A stretch of 13,059 nucleotides of DNA. It comes from CAYSHJ01 sp964589725. Lineage in GTDB: Bacteria; Planctomycetota; Planctomycetia; Planctomycetales; Planctomycetaceae. The DNA lies in assembly GCA_964589725.1 (NCBI GenBank), contig CAZPUJ010000575.1, forward strand, positions 1 through 13,059, in the 5' to 3' direction. Of this stretch, positions 1-7,900 are shown piece after piece; within the stretch, counting starts at the first letter, position 1, and every line of letters begins with the position of its first letter. Both the position numbers and the translations under genes were made by a program. Below the pieces are notes generated by a model. That model saw nothing but the letters and a program-made list of their open reading frames with translations. It was not told the origin of the DNA and did no database searches.

Positions 1-2
1 CC

Positions 3-536
3 GGACTGACGAACGATGCGATCCGCGCGTTGCCGGTGTTCCTCGGCAAGCGGCAGCTTCGCGTGGACGACTTCTTCACCGTTGAAGGCGAGGCTAGCGA
101 CCAGATCGAAATTCGCGGAGACGCGACCAAAGTGAAATGGATCGGCCGGGCGATGACGCGGGGCCAACTAAAAATCGTTGGCAACGTCGGCATGCACATG
201 AAACGTGGCATCATCGCGATCAAGGGCCTGGTCCGCGATTTCGCCGGCCTGCAAATGAAAGGCGGCACGATCTTCCTTTCCAGTGGCGCGGAAATCCGCA
301 CCGGTGCCTGGATGATTCGAGGCACCATCGTTTCGCTGAAACCGATCAAACTGCTCCCGACCTTTCCCTACGCTTGCAACTACAACCCCACATTCCTGCG
401 TATCTACGCGAAGCATCTCGCCAGCTTGGGCTTCCCGATTCCTATTGAAGAGCGTGACGGAACCTATCAACGGTATTCCGGTGATTCGTCAGTCCCCGGC
501 AAGGGAGAGATTCTTGTGTGGCATCCTCGCGCCTGA
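3..536 (+). CDS. fhcC: Formyltransferase/hydrolase complex subunit C, 5'-truncated by window
   Basis: This is the C-terminal 177 residues of a protein resembling formylmethanofuran dehydrogenase subunit C. In bacteria this is FhcC of the Fhc complex, which releases formate from formyl-methanofuran in tetrahydromethanopterin-linked C1 metabolism in the cytoplasm. The sequence shows glycine-rich repeats (for example GNVGMHMKRG and GLQMKGG) typical of the right-handed beta-helix of this subunit, and the conserved end around the FPYACNYNPTFLRIY segment. The frame is open from the first bases, and a TTG at 30 is internal, because residues before it (GLTNDAIRA, then LPVFLGKRQL) continue the family pattern. 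The usual length is about 260-280 residues, so about a third lies upstream of the window. It ends in TGA 18 bases before the MITE-like element. The subunit is structural; catalytic residues sit in FhcA and FhcD, which are not visible here. The family call is fairly firm; the exact complex is inferred. Confidence 0.85.
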   Translation, partial: GLTNDAIRALPVFLGKRQLRVDDFFTVEGEASDQIEIRGDATKVKWIGRAMTRGQLKIVGNVGMHMKRGIIAIKGLVRDFAGLQMKGGTIFLSSGAEIRTGAWMIRGTIVSLKPIKLLPTFPYACNYNPTFLRIYAKHLASLGFPIPIEERDGTYQRYSGDSSVPGKGEILVWHPRA

Positions 537-554
537 TGATTCCGGCTGTTTTGT

Positions 555-711
555 CACGGCTGGCTAATTCTTGACATTGCGATCTTTGTAGCCCGACCCC
601 TTGTGGGTCGGATGATTTTGCATCGGCGACATTTCCGCAGAGAACTCGAACCCTCCGACCCACAAGGGGTCGGGCTACAGTTTGCCTAACACGACGAATT
701 AGACTGCCGTG
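555..711. mobile_element. 157-bp MITE-like element, copy 1
   Basis: The ends are imperfect terminal inverted repeats: the left begins CACGGCTGGCTAATTC and the right ends GAATTAGACTGCCGTG. The element is bracketed by an exact 10-base direct repeat GCTGTTTTGT at 545-554 and 712-721, which looks like a target-site duplication. Inside is a second, perfect 25-base inverted repeat (587-611 with 655-679). Each arm of that repeat also folds on itself: CCGACCC at 593-599 pairs with GGGTCGG at 605-611. There is no coding capacity, so it would need a transposase supplied in trans. The same end sequence and the same total length recur at 11474-11630. Confidence 0.75.
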
Positions 712-740
712 GCTGTTTTGTCGCTTTCCTTCCACGCCGG

Positions 741-938
741 CCTTCGTGGCTCGGCCACGAACACACCGGGTCGCGTGCTGAGCGGCAGACGCTGGCGCTC
801 GTGATTGCCGGTCGCATCGCCGGCGAGTCGATTCGCTCCGCGTCGTTTACGCCGTCGGGCGTGCATGGTGTGGGTACACGTCGCCGGCCGCTGCCTCCGA
901 CGTGGTGACGCTCGCCATGTTGTGAGTTCTCGGCTTTC
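741..938 (+). repeat. Dispersed repeat family R, copy A (internally deleted)
   Basis: The sequence matches two fuller copies at 8562-8855 and 11067-11375. It shares the left hairpin (TTCGTGGC, loop TCG, GCCACGAA), the block ACGAACACACCGGG, and a long central block around GATTGCCGGTCGCATCGCC. The middle about 95 bases of the longer copies are absent, and the right end (TTCTCGGCTTTC) is retained. It runs directly into the TOPRIM gene remnant, and the last ten bases match both the repeat end and, less well, the primase-like sequence, so the junction is near 938. Open frames across it are not convincing genes. Confidence 0.7.
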
Positions 939-1236
939 ACAACCTCGGCATTCCAGCGGTGGCGATCATGTCGAACCGCATTACCGAGCAGCAAATCGAG
1001 AAGATCGTTCGCTTGGCAAAGCAACTCGCCAAGGGAAAGGTGTCGCTCCTCTTCGATTGCGAACAGACGGGCGATGAAGGGGCGAAAGAAGCCGCCTGGC
1101 AATTGGTGCAAAGGGGCTTGGAAGTGCGGCTCGGCTGGTCGCAAGGAATGCACGGCGGAGCGTTCAAGGACGACAACCGGAGAATCTCACACGCGAAGAA
1201 TGGGAGCACGTCGTGCTCGCCTCAATGGATCATTGA
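939..1236 (+). pseudogene. TOPRIM primase-like gene remnant, copy 1
   Basis: This is the C-terminal part of a DnaG-like TOPRIM protein without its N-terminal zinc-finger region. It carries the block GIPAVAIMSNRITEQQIEK and the TOPRIM acidic motif in LLFDCEQTGDEGAKEA. The upstream catalytic glutamate segment (VEGFND in copy 2) is missing because the family R repeat joins the gene just after it. Near 1167 one base is lost relative to copy 2. Shifting the frame there restores a sensible end (QPENLTREEWEHVVLASMDH) and a TGA at 1234-1236. Truncation at the front plus a frameshift at the back mark it as dead. The tail stops a few bases short of the HNH gene stop on the other strand. Confidence 0.8.
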
Positions 1237-1242
1237 GAACCG

Positions 1243-1635
1243 TCAGAAATCTTGAGACGCGACCCAGCGAATTTCACGTCGATCGTTGTCATTCATGTTG
1301 AGCAATTCGACGGTGCCGCGTCCGATCGGACTAAGGCCGACGATCCGATCTCCTTCGACTGCGAAATGCTCGTTCCATTGCTGTGTGCGGGGATGAAACA
1401 GCGGAGCGAGCTGACCGTCCACGTGCGTGGCCAGATTCGGGCCCTTGAGAAAATTGCACCAATGGCACGCGAGACAGAGATTCGATTCGTCGTCCGCGCC
1501 GCCGTGCTGCTTGGCGATGATGTGTTCAACGTGGAACGTGACGAGCGGCAAGTCGTCCTGGTGACATCCACAGTATTCGCAGCAGTTCCTCGCGCGTTGA
1601 AGGACGAGACGGCGAAGTGCGGTGTCGATCGCCAT
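1243..1635 (-). CDS. HNH endonuclease
   Basis: A 130-residue HNH nuclease, expected to cut DNA with a metal ion held by the beta-beta-alpha fold. Visible motifs are a first zinc knuckle C19-x2-C22, the HVEHII block (H38 with E37) at 35-40, the GG at 45-46, N52 and a second knuckle C57-x2-CN60-61 followed by KG. A C-terminal block (LFHPRTQQWNEHF, then IGRGTVELLNMN) recurs in free-standing HNH proteins of this type. The ATG at 1635 is chosen because the protein then starts just before the conserved RR-x-V-x2-RA helix; a TTG at 1644 that overlaps the previous stop is the alternative. It lies 5 bases after the small gene 1641-1910 on the same strand, so it is probably translationally coupled. There is no strong Shine-Dalgarno sequence. 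A host defence or mobile-element role is inferred only from context. Confidence 0.85.
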   Translation of the reverse strand: MAIDTALRRLVLQRARNCCEYCGCHQDDLPLVTFHVEHIIAKQHGGADDESNLCLACHWCNFLKGPNLATHVDGQLAPLFHPRTQQWNEHFAVEGDRIVGLSPIGRGTVELLNMNDNDRREIRWVASQDF

Positions 1636-1640
1636 AGCCG

Positions 1641-1910
1641 TCAACTCGACGCATCAGCGGCGATCACGGCGCGTGCCTTGGCCTGCAACACGCCGATGAA
1701 GTTGATCGCACGGACGCACGTTTCATACTCAGCCCGCTCGTCGGTGGTCAGCGTTCCCTCGGTGGACTTCTCGGCAAGGTCGTCCAACTTTTGTTGGACT
1801 TGCGGCGAAGCTCGAAGCGCCGCAATGCGGCGAGCCACCTCCGGCGTCAGGCAGCGGCTGACTGGATCGAAGAGTTCGTCGAGGACGGCGGATTTGGATG
1901 GGTTACGCAT
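1641..1910 (-). CDS. Small helical protein preceding HNH endonuclease
   Basis: An 89-residue, mostly helical, charged protein that I do not recognise as a named family. It has a predicted helical run with LTPEVARRIAALRA (21-34), a KLDDLAEKSTEGTLTTDERAEYE stretch (41-63, heptad-like) and a C-terminal helix ending VLQAKARAVIAAD. There are no cysteines in a metal pattern, no signal peptide and no membrane segment. The ATG at 1910 is the first start in the frame; no clear ribosome site precedes it. Its stop overlaps a possible TTG start of the HNH gene and lies 5 bases before the preferred ATG, so the two genes form one unit. It may be a partner or regulator of the nuclease; an antitoxin-like role is possible but is only suggested by size and position. 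Confidence 0.7.
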   Translation of the reverse strand: MRNPSKSAVLDELFDPVSRCLTPEVARRIAALRASPQVQQKLDDLAEKSTEGTLTTDERAEYETCVRAINFIGVLQAKARAVIAADASS

Positions 1911-1995
1911 GGCACGAGTCTATCAAGGTTTTCAATAGGTGGGAATCGGTTTCTCTCGGAAGTGTTGTCGTCGTGATAGTGATTGGCGGCACGCC

Positions 1996-2084
1996 GCATC
2001 CCGTCGTGGCTCCGCCACGCACACCGGGCCCGCGTTCTGAGTGGAGCTTTCGAGTGGAACGTGGTCATTCACGATCGCCGGTCG
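1996..2084 (+). repeat. Dispersed repeat family R, copy D (left end only)
   Basis: Only the left part of the repeat remains: CCGTCGTGGCTCCGCCACG (hairpin CGTGGC-TCC-GCCACG), then CACACCGGGC, a CTGAGTGGA block and a GATCGCCGGTCG block that match copies B and C. It stands just upstream of the second TOPRIM remnant, as copy A stands upstream of the first. Confidence 0.6.
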
Positions 2085-2511
2085 GTCTTCGAAACGTTTC
2101 CATCGTGGACTTGAACTCTTCGGGCAACAGGCGAGCCGCCTCACAGCGTCGGGCTATCGTGAGTCGATCGCTCGTCACGGCATCATCGCCGTGGAAGGCT
2201 TCAACGACGTGATCGGCCTCGACAACCTCGGCATCCCAGCGGTCGCGATCATGTCGAACCGCATCACCGAGCATCAAATCGAGAAGGTCGCTCGCTGGGC
2301 CAAGCGCCTCGCCAATGGTAAGGTGTCGCTCCTCTTCGATTGCGAACAGACTGGCGACGATGGAGCGAAGGAAGCCGTGTGGCACTTTGTGGAGCGCGGA
2401 CGGGATGTCCGCCTCGGTTGGTCTCAAGCGACGCACGGTGGCAAATTCAAGGGACGTCAGCCGGAGAATCTGAATCGCGACGGAGGGACGCTGTCATCCG
2501 CCCCGCGTTAG
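2041..2511 (+). pseudogene. TOPRIM primase-like gene remnant, copy 2
   Basis: A longer fragment of the same DnaG-like TOPRIM protein. From about 2101 the frame reads ELFGQQASRLTASGYRES, then the TOPRIM core: GIIAVEGFNDVIGL with the conserved glutamate, SNRITEHQIEK, and LLFDCEQTGDDGAKEA with the acidic pair. The first roughly 20 codons from a GTG at 2041 are family R sequence and not primase, so the N-terminal zinc-ribbon half is lost. After GRQPENL the end diverges from copy 1 and terminates at TAG 2509-2511 without the normal tail. It could be translated, but it is most likely a 5'-truncated relic. At protein level it clearly resembles copy 1, and the DNA is similar over about 240 bases. Confidence 0.75.
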
Positions 2512-2773
2512 TGCGGTGAAGACTGGCGTTGAGGTCGCTCGGAGTTCATGGCTCAATGACCGCGAACAACAGACGAAACTTTTCGAACAACTCCGCGACT
2601 CCACATCCACCGACCTCGGCCTACACTTCGAACTCGTTTGGCGAATGCGATCGGAAATACAAGCGAACCTGTTGCGAGTGCTGCAATCGCCCAGCGGAGC
2701 CTGTTGTGGCCACTCGCTGTTGACCGAAGGTCTTCGCGTTCGAGCGACAGATGATACGAGCACCACAAACCAC
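2512..2773. other. Intergenic stretch, no supported gene
   Basis: About 260 bases lie between the second TOPRIM relic and the stop of the DUF488-linked gene. Open frames run through it on both strands, but they extend antisense into the real gene and show no recognisable motif. No hairpin terminator is evident. Confidence 0.4.
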
Positions 2774-3616
2774 TCACTCGAAAAGTTTCTTCTGCGTCGC
2801 TTTTGTGGGCGTAGGTTTTTCGGTTTTGGGCGGAGCCTTCTTCGGCCAAAACGAGCCAATCACGACCCAACTTTTCGGGTGCGCGAGGATGGTGCCGACA
2901 AAGAAATGTGTGTCGCGGGTTGGTCCGCAGATTTCAACGAGGAACTTCTCGCGGACCTTTTCGATCGCTTCGGATTCTGTTGCTCCGGCATCAATCAGCT
3001 TCCAGAACAAGACGCCGAGTTCCCAATCCTCGTTCATCATGCGATGGCCTTTGCAGCGGGGATCATCGCAGTCGAAGACATACTGGAATTTGAACGGAAC
3101 TTTGCGAGGTGGCTCTTTGCTGGCTTTGCGATCGTCCCACAACCGGGCCTGCCGGAGTTCTTCGAGGAACGATCCTTTCCACTCGCACTCCGTTGGTTCG
3201 GCGACTAGGTCATGCACGATCTTGGGCCGGATGATGCCCAGAGAAGTGCCATCACGTTCTTGACAGTCGCGAAGCTCTTCCATCGACCGGGCGACGTTCT
3301 TCAAAACGTATTTGCCTCGCGCGGACCAATCGCCTTTCTTTGTCGGAATCTTCTCGCCCAACATGACGAGCGTTTCGCAGTCGGGCCGGTAGTTTTCCTT
3401 GCGCGCGTCTCGCCCTTTGTGTTTTTCCGCTTCAACTTCGATCCATTGGTACTTCTGATACTGCTTGCTGAAGGGCTGGTCGCGAAAGTTGATCGGATAG
3501 AGGCGGAGGAAGTCACCGCTTTCGGTGACGCCGGCCGTGCAAACCAATTCGCCGTACTTCGCCGACGGGATCGGGTACGTCTTCACGGTGATGAGAACTT
3601 TGAGTCGTTCTTTCAT
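2774..3616 (-). CDS. DUF488-linked protein with C-x4-C-x2-H and DWE motifs
   Basis: A 280-residue soluble protein. I recognise the type as one that accompanies DUF488 proteins, but I cannot give a firm family name; a dual OB-fold domain protein is one possibility. The N-terminal half is beta-rich (LKVLITVKTYPIPSAKYGE at 5-23, with FLRLYPINFRD at 36-46). Residues 174-200 hold FKFQYVFDCDD followed by C183, C188, H191 and D197-W198-E199, a pattern that could bind metal or form an active site. A hydrophobic block FFVGTILAHPKSWVVIGSF (238-256) follows, then a Lys/Pro/Thr-rich tail ending QKKLFE. ATG 3616 is preferred over longer upstream frames because it begins 13 bases after the stop of the DUF488 gene and the conserved text starts there. 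Co-transcription with that gene is very likely. The role is unknown; nucleic-acid binding or processing is a reasonable guess. Confidence 0.75.
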   Translation of the reverse strand: MKERLKVLITVKTYPIPSAKYGELVCTAGVTESGDFLRLYPINFRDQPFSKQYQKYQWIEVEAEKHKGRDARKENYRPDCETLVMLGEKIPTKKGDWSARGKYVLKNVARSMEELRDCQERDGTSLGIIRPKIVHDLVAEPTECEWKGSFLEELRQARLWDDRKASKEPPRKVPFKFQYVFDCDDPRCKGHRMMNEDWELGVLFWKLIDAGATESEAIEKVREKFLVEICGPTRDTHFFVGTILAHPKSWVVIGSFWPKKAPPKTEKPTPTKATQKKLFE

Positions 3617-3629
3617 CGGTCGGTCACTA

Positions 3630-4649
3630 TTACGAGAGATGAACGATCTTGCGTCCGAGTATAGGTGCCACGGCTTTTGCCAACCGCCCGCGATGGCAGC
3701 AACTGACGTCCTTCTCCATGCAAAGCAGCGCGGACGGTCGCTCCCGCAAGTGCTCGACGGCGACGTCAATGGCCTGTCGGCGACCGGGAAGCATTTCGGT
3801 CTCATACCGATCCAACAGATGCTGATACGAACTGTAATCGCTCAGGTCGGCTCGCTCGGAACTCGCGATGCCCAACTCCGGCAGATGTTCGTAGCCAATT
3901 CCGAGCTTCCGGGCGATTTCGGACATCGACCGTTTGGCGAAGCCGTACTTGCGCGAAATGGGATTCGCTCGCACATCGACGATCGAGGCGATTCGCGACT
4001 CCAACAGGCCGTTGAAGAATTCATCCACGGACTTGCCTTCGTAGCCGACCGTGTAGACCGCGATTTCCGTCTGCGGAGGGAGCCCAGACTCACGCGGCTT
4101 CAAATGCACCAACTCGCTCTTAGTCGCGAACCACGGATAGCGCGTGTAGATGTCGCGCAGCAGCTCGTCTTGAGACAGAGAACCACGGCGCACGACGGCT
4201 TCGCGGATGGCCCGCATCCAGTCTTTCGGCAGTTCGGATGATCGCTCGCGAGCGTCTTCGCGGGTTGCTTCCGCAAGCGAAACCTGCGAGTGCTCCTCGG
4301 TCACATACCCGTCGCGTCGCAAAGTGGACAGTTCTCGATAGAGCGCGAACGAAAACGGACCGAACCGATACGGGACGAAATCATAGAAGGCCGATTCGCG
4401 GCCAAGGCTGGTTTCCTGCCGCAGCAAGAACATCCACTTGACCAACTCAATGGACGAGACCGCCCGGCCAGCCACGTCCAGCACGGCCAAGATAACTTTT
4501 TGACGAGTCAGCACGAATCCGATCTCCGAGTTTGGAATCCGTTCCAGAACGACGCGCAAACCTAGCAGGTCCGCTCGATCGGATCGAGGGCGACTCGTGA
4601 GGCCGAGGATCAAGCTCTCGACTTCTTGCTCATCGCTGGGCCTCTCCAT
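3630..4649 (-). CDS. Panacea-like N-terminal domain fused to DUF488
   Basis: A 339-residue two-part protein. Residues about 48-185 look like a Panacea/SocA-type helical domain: RQKVILAVLDVAG, then LVKWMFLLRQE, then the YRFGPFSFALYRELSTL signature at 94-110. Panacea-type domains act in toxin-antitoxin and other conflict systems. Residues about 197-339 are DUF488: YTVGYEGKSVDEFF (199-212), VDVRANPISRKYGFAK (224-239) and LCMEKDVSCCHRGRLA (309-324) with a Cys-Cys-His-Arg cluster. DUF488 proteins are small cytosolic proteins of unsettled activity that occur often in genomic islands. The ATG at 4649 has only a weak ribosome site. The gene leads a two-gene unit with 2774-3616 and diverges from the restriction-modification gene across about 275 bases. 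The DUF488 call is firm; the N-terminal assignment is from pattern and less sure. Confidence 0.8.
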   Translation of the reverse strand: MERPSDEQEVESLILGLTSRPRSDRADLLGLRVVLERIPNSEIGFVLTRQKVILAVLDVAGRAVSSIELVKWMFLLRQETSLGRESAFYDFVPYRFGPFSFALYRELSTLRRDGYVTEEHSQVSLAEATREDARERSSELPKDWMRAIREAVVRRGSLSQDELLRDIYTRYPWFATKSELVHLKPRESGLPPQTEIAVYTVGYEGKSVDEFFNGLLESRIASIVDVRANPISRKYGFAKRSMSEIARKLGIGYEHLPELGIASSERADLSDYSSYQHLLDRYETEMLPGRRQAIDVAVEHLRERPSALLCMEKDVSCCHRGRLAKAVAPILGRKIVHLS

Positions 4650-4925
4650 CTTGGCCGGCCTTCGTCCTGTTGTGGCCGGTCTCCCGACCGCGCCATCCGC
4701 CGCAGCGGATTGACCGAATCCGCCACGGCGGACTCGTTCGAGCGACGGATGATCTCCGCTTCCGAGACGGGTGACTCACTCGGGGAGACCGACGGTCCAG
4801 CGAGGCGAGGCTGGCGACTGGCCGCATTGTTGTGATGTTCGCTGGTAACTACGCTCTCACAGGTCAGTCAGTAAAAGTAAGGCTTGTGGATCGCAAGAAG
4901 CTCGTCGGGCGCAAGGACCGTGTCA
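4650..4925. promoter_or_regulatory. Divergent intergenic region with inverted repeats
   Basis: This spacer must hold the promoters for the minus-strand DUF488 pair and the plus-strand restriction-modification gene. An imperfect inverted repeat pairs CCGGTCTCCCGA (4676-4687) with TCGGGGAGACCG (4780-4791), one inserted G apart. Between them is a small palindrome TCCGCCACGGCGGA. No confident -35/-10 pair was found. The repeat may be a dispersed palindromic element or an operator; its placement between divergent genes does not decide which. Confidence 0.4.
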
Positions 4926-7900
4926 ATGACGTTGACGCTCAAGTCGGCGATGGCCAATTTCGGATCGTCGGCAAAGGCCAAGCTGGCGAACATTGCCGCG
5001 GCGGGCGAGCCTGAGGAGCAGCTTCGTTCTCCGTTCGAGTCATTGTTGCTTGATATGGCCGAACTGTGCCGGTTTCCCCGAAAGGTGGTGACCTGCGTCG
5101 GCGAGTCGTCGCTGTCTGATCTCAAGACTCGTCCCGACTTCGCAGTCACCAAGAGGAAGACTCTGGTCGGATTCATTGAACTGAAAGCTCCGGGCAAAGG
5201 AGCCGATCCTCGAAAGTTCAAGAACCCGCATGACAAGCAGCAGTGGGAGAAACTTCGGTCGCTACCGAACCTGATCTATTCCGATGGGAACGAGTTCAGC
5301 CTCTGTCATGAAGGCGAGGTTGTCTCGCTGATCCATGTGACCGGAGACATCGAGACCTCCGGCAAGGAACTCGACGCGCCCGGCGAACTCGAGAAGCTGT
5401 TCAGCGACTTCTTCCTGTGGGAGCCGACGCCGCCACGAGATGCCAAGCAATTGGCTCATCAAAGCGCTCGCTTGTGCCGCTTTCTGCGGGATGAAGTGAC
5501 CGAGCAACTGGAGGCGGGCAGCAAGGCGCTCACCGGGCTGGCCAAAGGTTGGCGGAAGATGCTGTTTCCCGAAGCGACCGACGCGCAATTCGCCAATGGT
5601 TACGCGCAAGCGGTGACGTTTGGATTGCTGGTCGCGCGAGCGAGGGACATCAAACTCAGCGACGGCATCGACCGCGTCGCGATGGAACTTGGCCTGACGA
5701 ACTCGCTCATCGGTGCGGCGTTACGAATCGTCACGCAGGAAGTCGAGGGCGAAAAGACGCTGAAGACATCGCTCGACACGCTCATTCGCGTGCTCGACGT
5801 CGTGCATTGGCAAGCGATCAGCAAGGGTGATCCCGACGCCTGGCTCTACTTCTATGAGGACTTCCTGGAAGTCTACGACAACGCGCTCCGCAAGAAGACG
5901 GGGTCGTACTACACGCCGCCAGAAGTGGTCGAGGCGATGGTGAGACTTGTGGACGAGGCACCCCGCGGCACCGATCGTTTCGCACTCCCGCGCGGGCTGG
6001 CGGCGAACGAAGTGACGGTGGCTGATCCGGCGGTCGGAACTGGGACGTTCATGCTCGGCACGCTTCGCCGAATCGCAGAGACCGTCGGTGAGAGTGAAGG
6101 TGAAGGAGCCGTCCCCGGAGCAATCAATGCGGCGCTCGGCCGGTTGATCGCGTTTGAGATGCAGCTTGGTCCGTTCGCGGTTGCGCAACTTCGGATTCTG
6201 GCCGAAGTCAGCGCGCTGACGAATGGGGCAACCACAATCGCACCGCGAATGTTCGTGACCGACACGCTCGGCAATCCCAACATCGAAGAAGAATGGCTTC
6301 CCAATACTTATGCGCCGATCGCGGAATCACGACGACAGGCGAATAAAATCAAGAAGCACGAGCCGATCACCGTCGTCCTCGGCAATCCACCGTACAAGGA
6401 GAAAGCCAAAGGGCTGGGCGGCTGGGTGGAAGGCGAACGCAAGCAGGACGAGAAGTCGGCGATCCTGAGCCATTGGATGCCGCCGAAGGAATGGGGAGTT
6501 GGTACGCACAGCAGGCATCTCCGCAACCTCTACATCTACTTCTGGCGTTGGGCGACCTACAAAGTCTTCGACCACGATCCGAATGCCGGCACGGGCATCG
6601 TCTGTTTCATCACGGTGGCTGGGTTCTTGAACGGTCCGGGCTTCCAGAAGATGCGGGACTATCTGCGGCGGCGAGCGAATGAAATTTGGGTCATCGACTG
6701 TTCGCCGGAAGGGCATCAGCCCGATGTCCCGACGCGAATCTTTCAGGGAGTGCAACAGCCAGTCTGCATCGTGCTGGCCTCGCGAGTGCGGCGTGATGAC
6801 GAGACTCCGGCCATCGTTCGCTTTCGGTCGCTGCCGCTGGGAGCGAGAGAGCTGAAGTTCGCAGCCATCACAAACATTTCGCTGGACGATGACGGATGGG
6901 TGGAGTGTCCGACTGACTGGCGCGCGGCGTTTCTTCCGGCAGGCACCGGCGCGTGGTCTACGTTTCCGACGCTCGATGACTTCTTCGTTTACAACGGGAC
7001 GGGAGTCATGGTGGGGCGAACTTGGATCATCGCCCCCGATGCCGACACGTTGAAGAGCCGATGGGACAAACTCATTCACGCTCCCAAGGAACAGCAAGAG
7101 GATTTGTTCTATCCGCACGAGGTGCATGGAAAGCTTGGCGACCGACATGTGATGCGAGCGGTTTCAAGCGGACTCCCTGGTCACGAATCGCGCAAGCAAC
7201 CTGTAGGACGCGATGATGGTCCATGTGTCAAACCGGTTCGCTATGCGTTTCGTTCGTTGGATCGCCAATGGATCATTCCGGACAACCGTTTGATCAACCG
7301 ACCGAACCCGCAGTTGTGGGATTGGGATTCGGAGCGGCAAGTTTATCTCACCGCGCCGAGTGATCGTCCTCCGACAGCCGGACCTGCGCTGAGCTTCACG
7401 TCACTGATTCCTGACGTGCATCACTATCACGGACGTGGCGGGCGAGTGTTTCCACTGTTTCAAGAAGGCGATTCACGCGAGCCAAATCTCCGTCCCGCGC
7501 TGCTCGCGTTCCTCGCTCAACGCTACGGGCAACCGGTGAGCGATGAAGACCTGCTGGCGTATCTCGCCGCCGTCGCGGCGAATCCGGCATTCACCGCTCG
7601 CTTTCAACCCGATCTCGTTCAACCCGGCTTGCGAATTCCGCTGACGGCTGACCACAAACTTTTCCGCGAGGCAGTGCAACTCGGACGCCGCGTGATCTGG
7701 CTGCACACCTACGGCGAGCGGTTCAGTGCGCCGAAAGAGGGACGACCCAAAGGACCACCACGGCTCCCGAAAGAGCACGCACCGCGCATCCCGGCCAAAG
7801 GCGCGATCCCGGACAGTCCCGACGCGATGCCCGAAACGATCACCTACGATCTTGCCCAGCAACGACTCCTGATTGGCAAAGGCTTTGTGGAAGGGGTCGC

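Noticed and set aside
545..721. CRISPR array or tRNA in the repeat-rich stretches
   Set aside because: Repeats are inverted pairs or dispersed single copies, not evenly spaced direct units, and no cloverleaf was found.
686..1153. Minus-strand frames with the NDAERIDSPAMRPAITSAS text in repeat R copies
   Set aside because: The text recurs because the repeat recurs; copies have different flanking frames, no shared start or stop, and no known domain.
1252..1938. 228-codon plus-strand frame across 1252-1938
   Set aside because: It is antisense to the HNH and small-protein genes, whose motifs and tight spacing are convincing.
2516..3208. Long plus-strand frame (230 codons) opposite the DUF488-linked gene
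   Set aside because: Most of it is antisense to the gene at 2774-3616, which has conserved motifs and coupling; the plus frame has none.
3630..3805. Longer start for the DUF488-linked protein (from 3805)
   Set aside because: It would overlap the DUF488 C-terminus in another frame; conserved text begins at the ATG at 3616.
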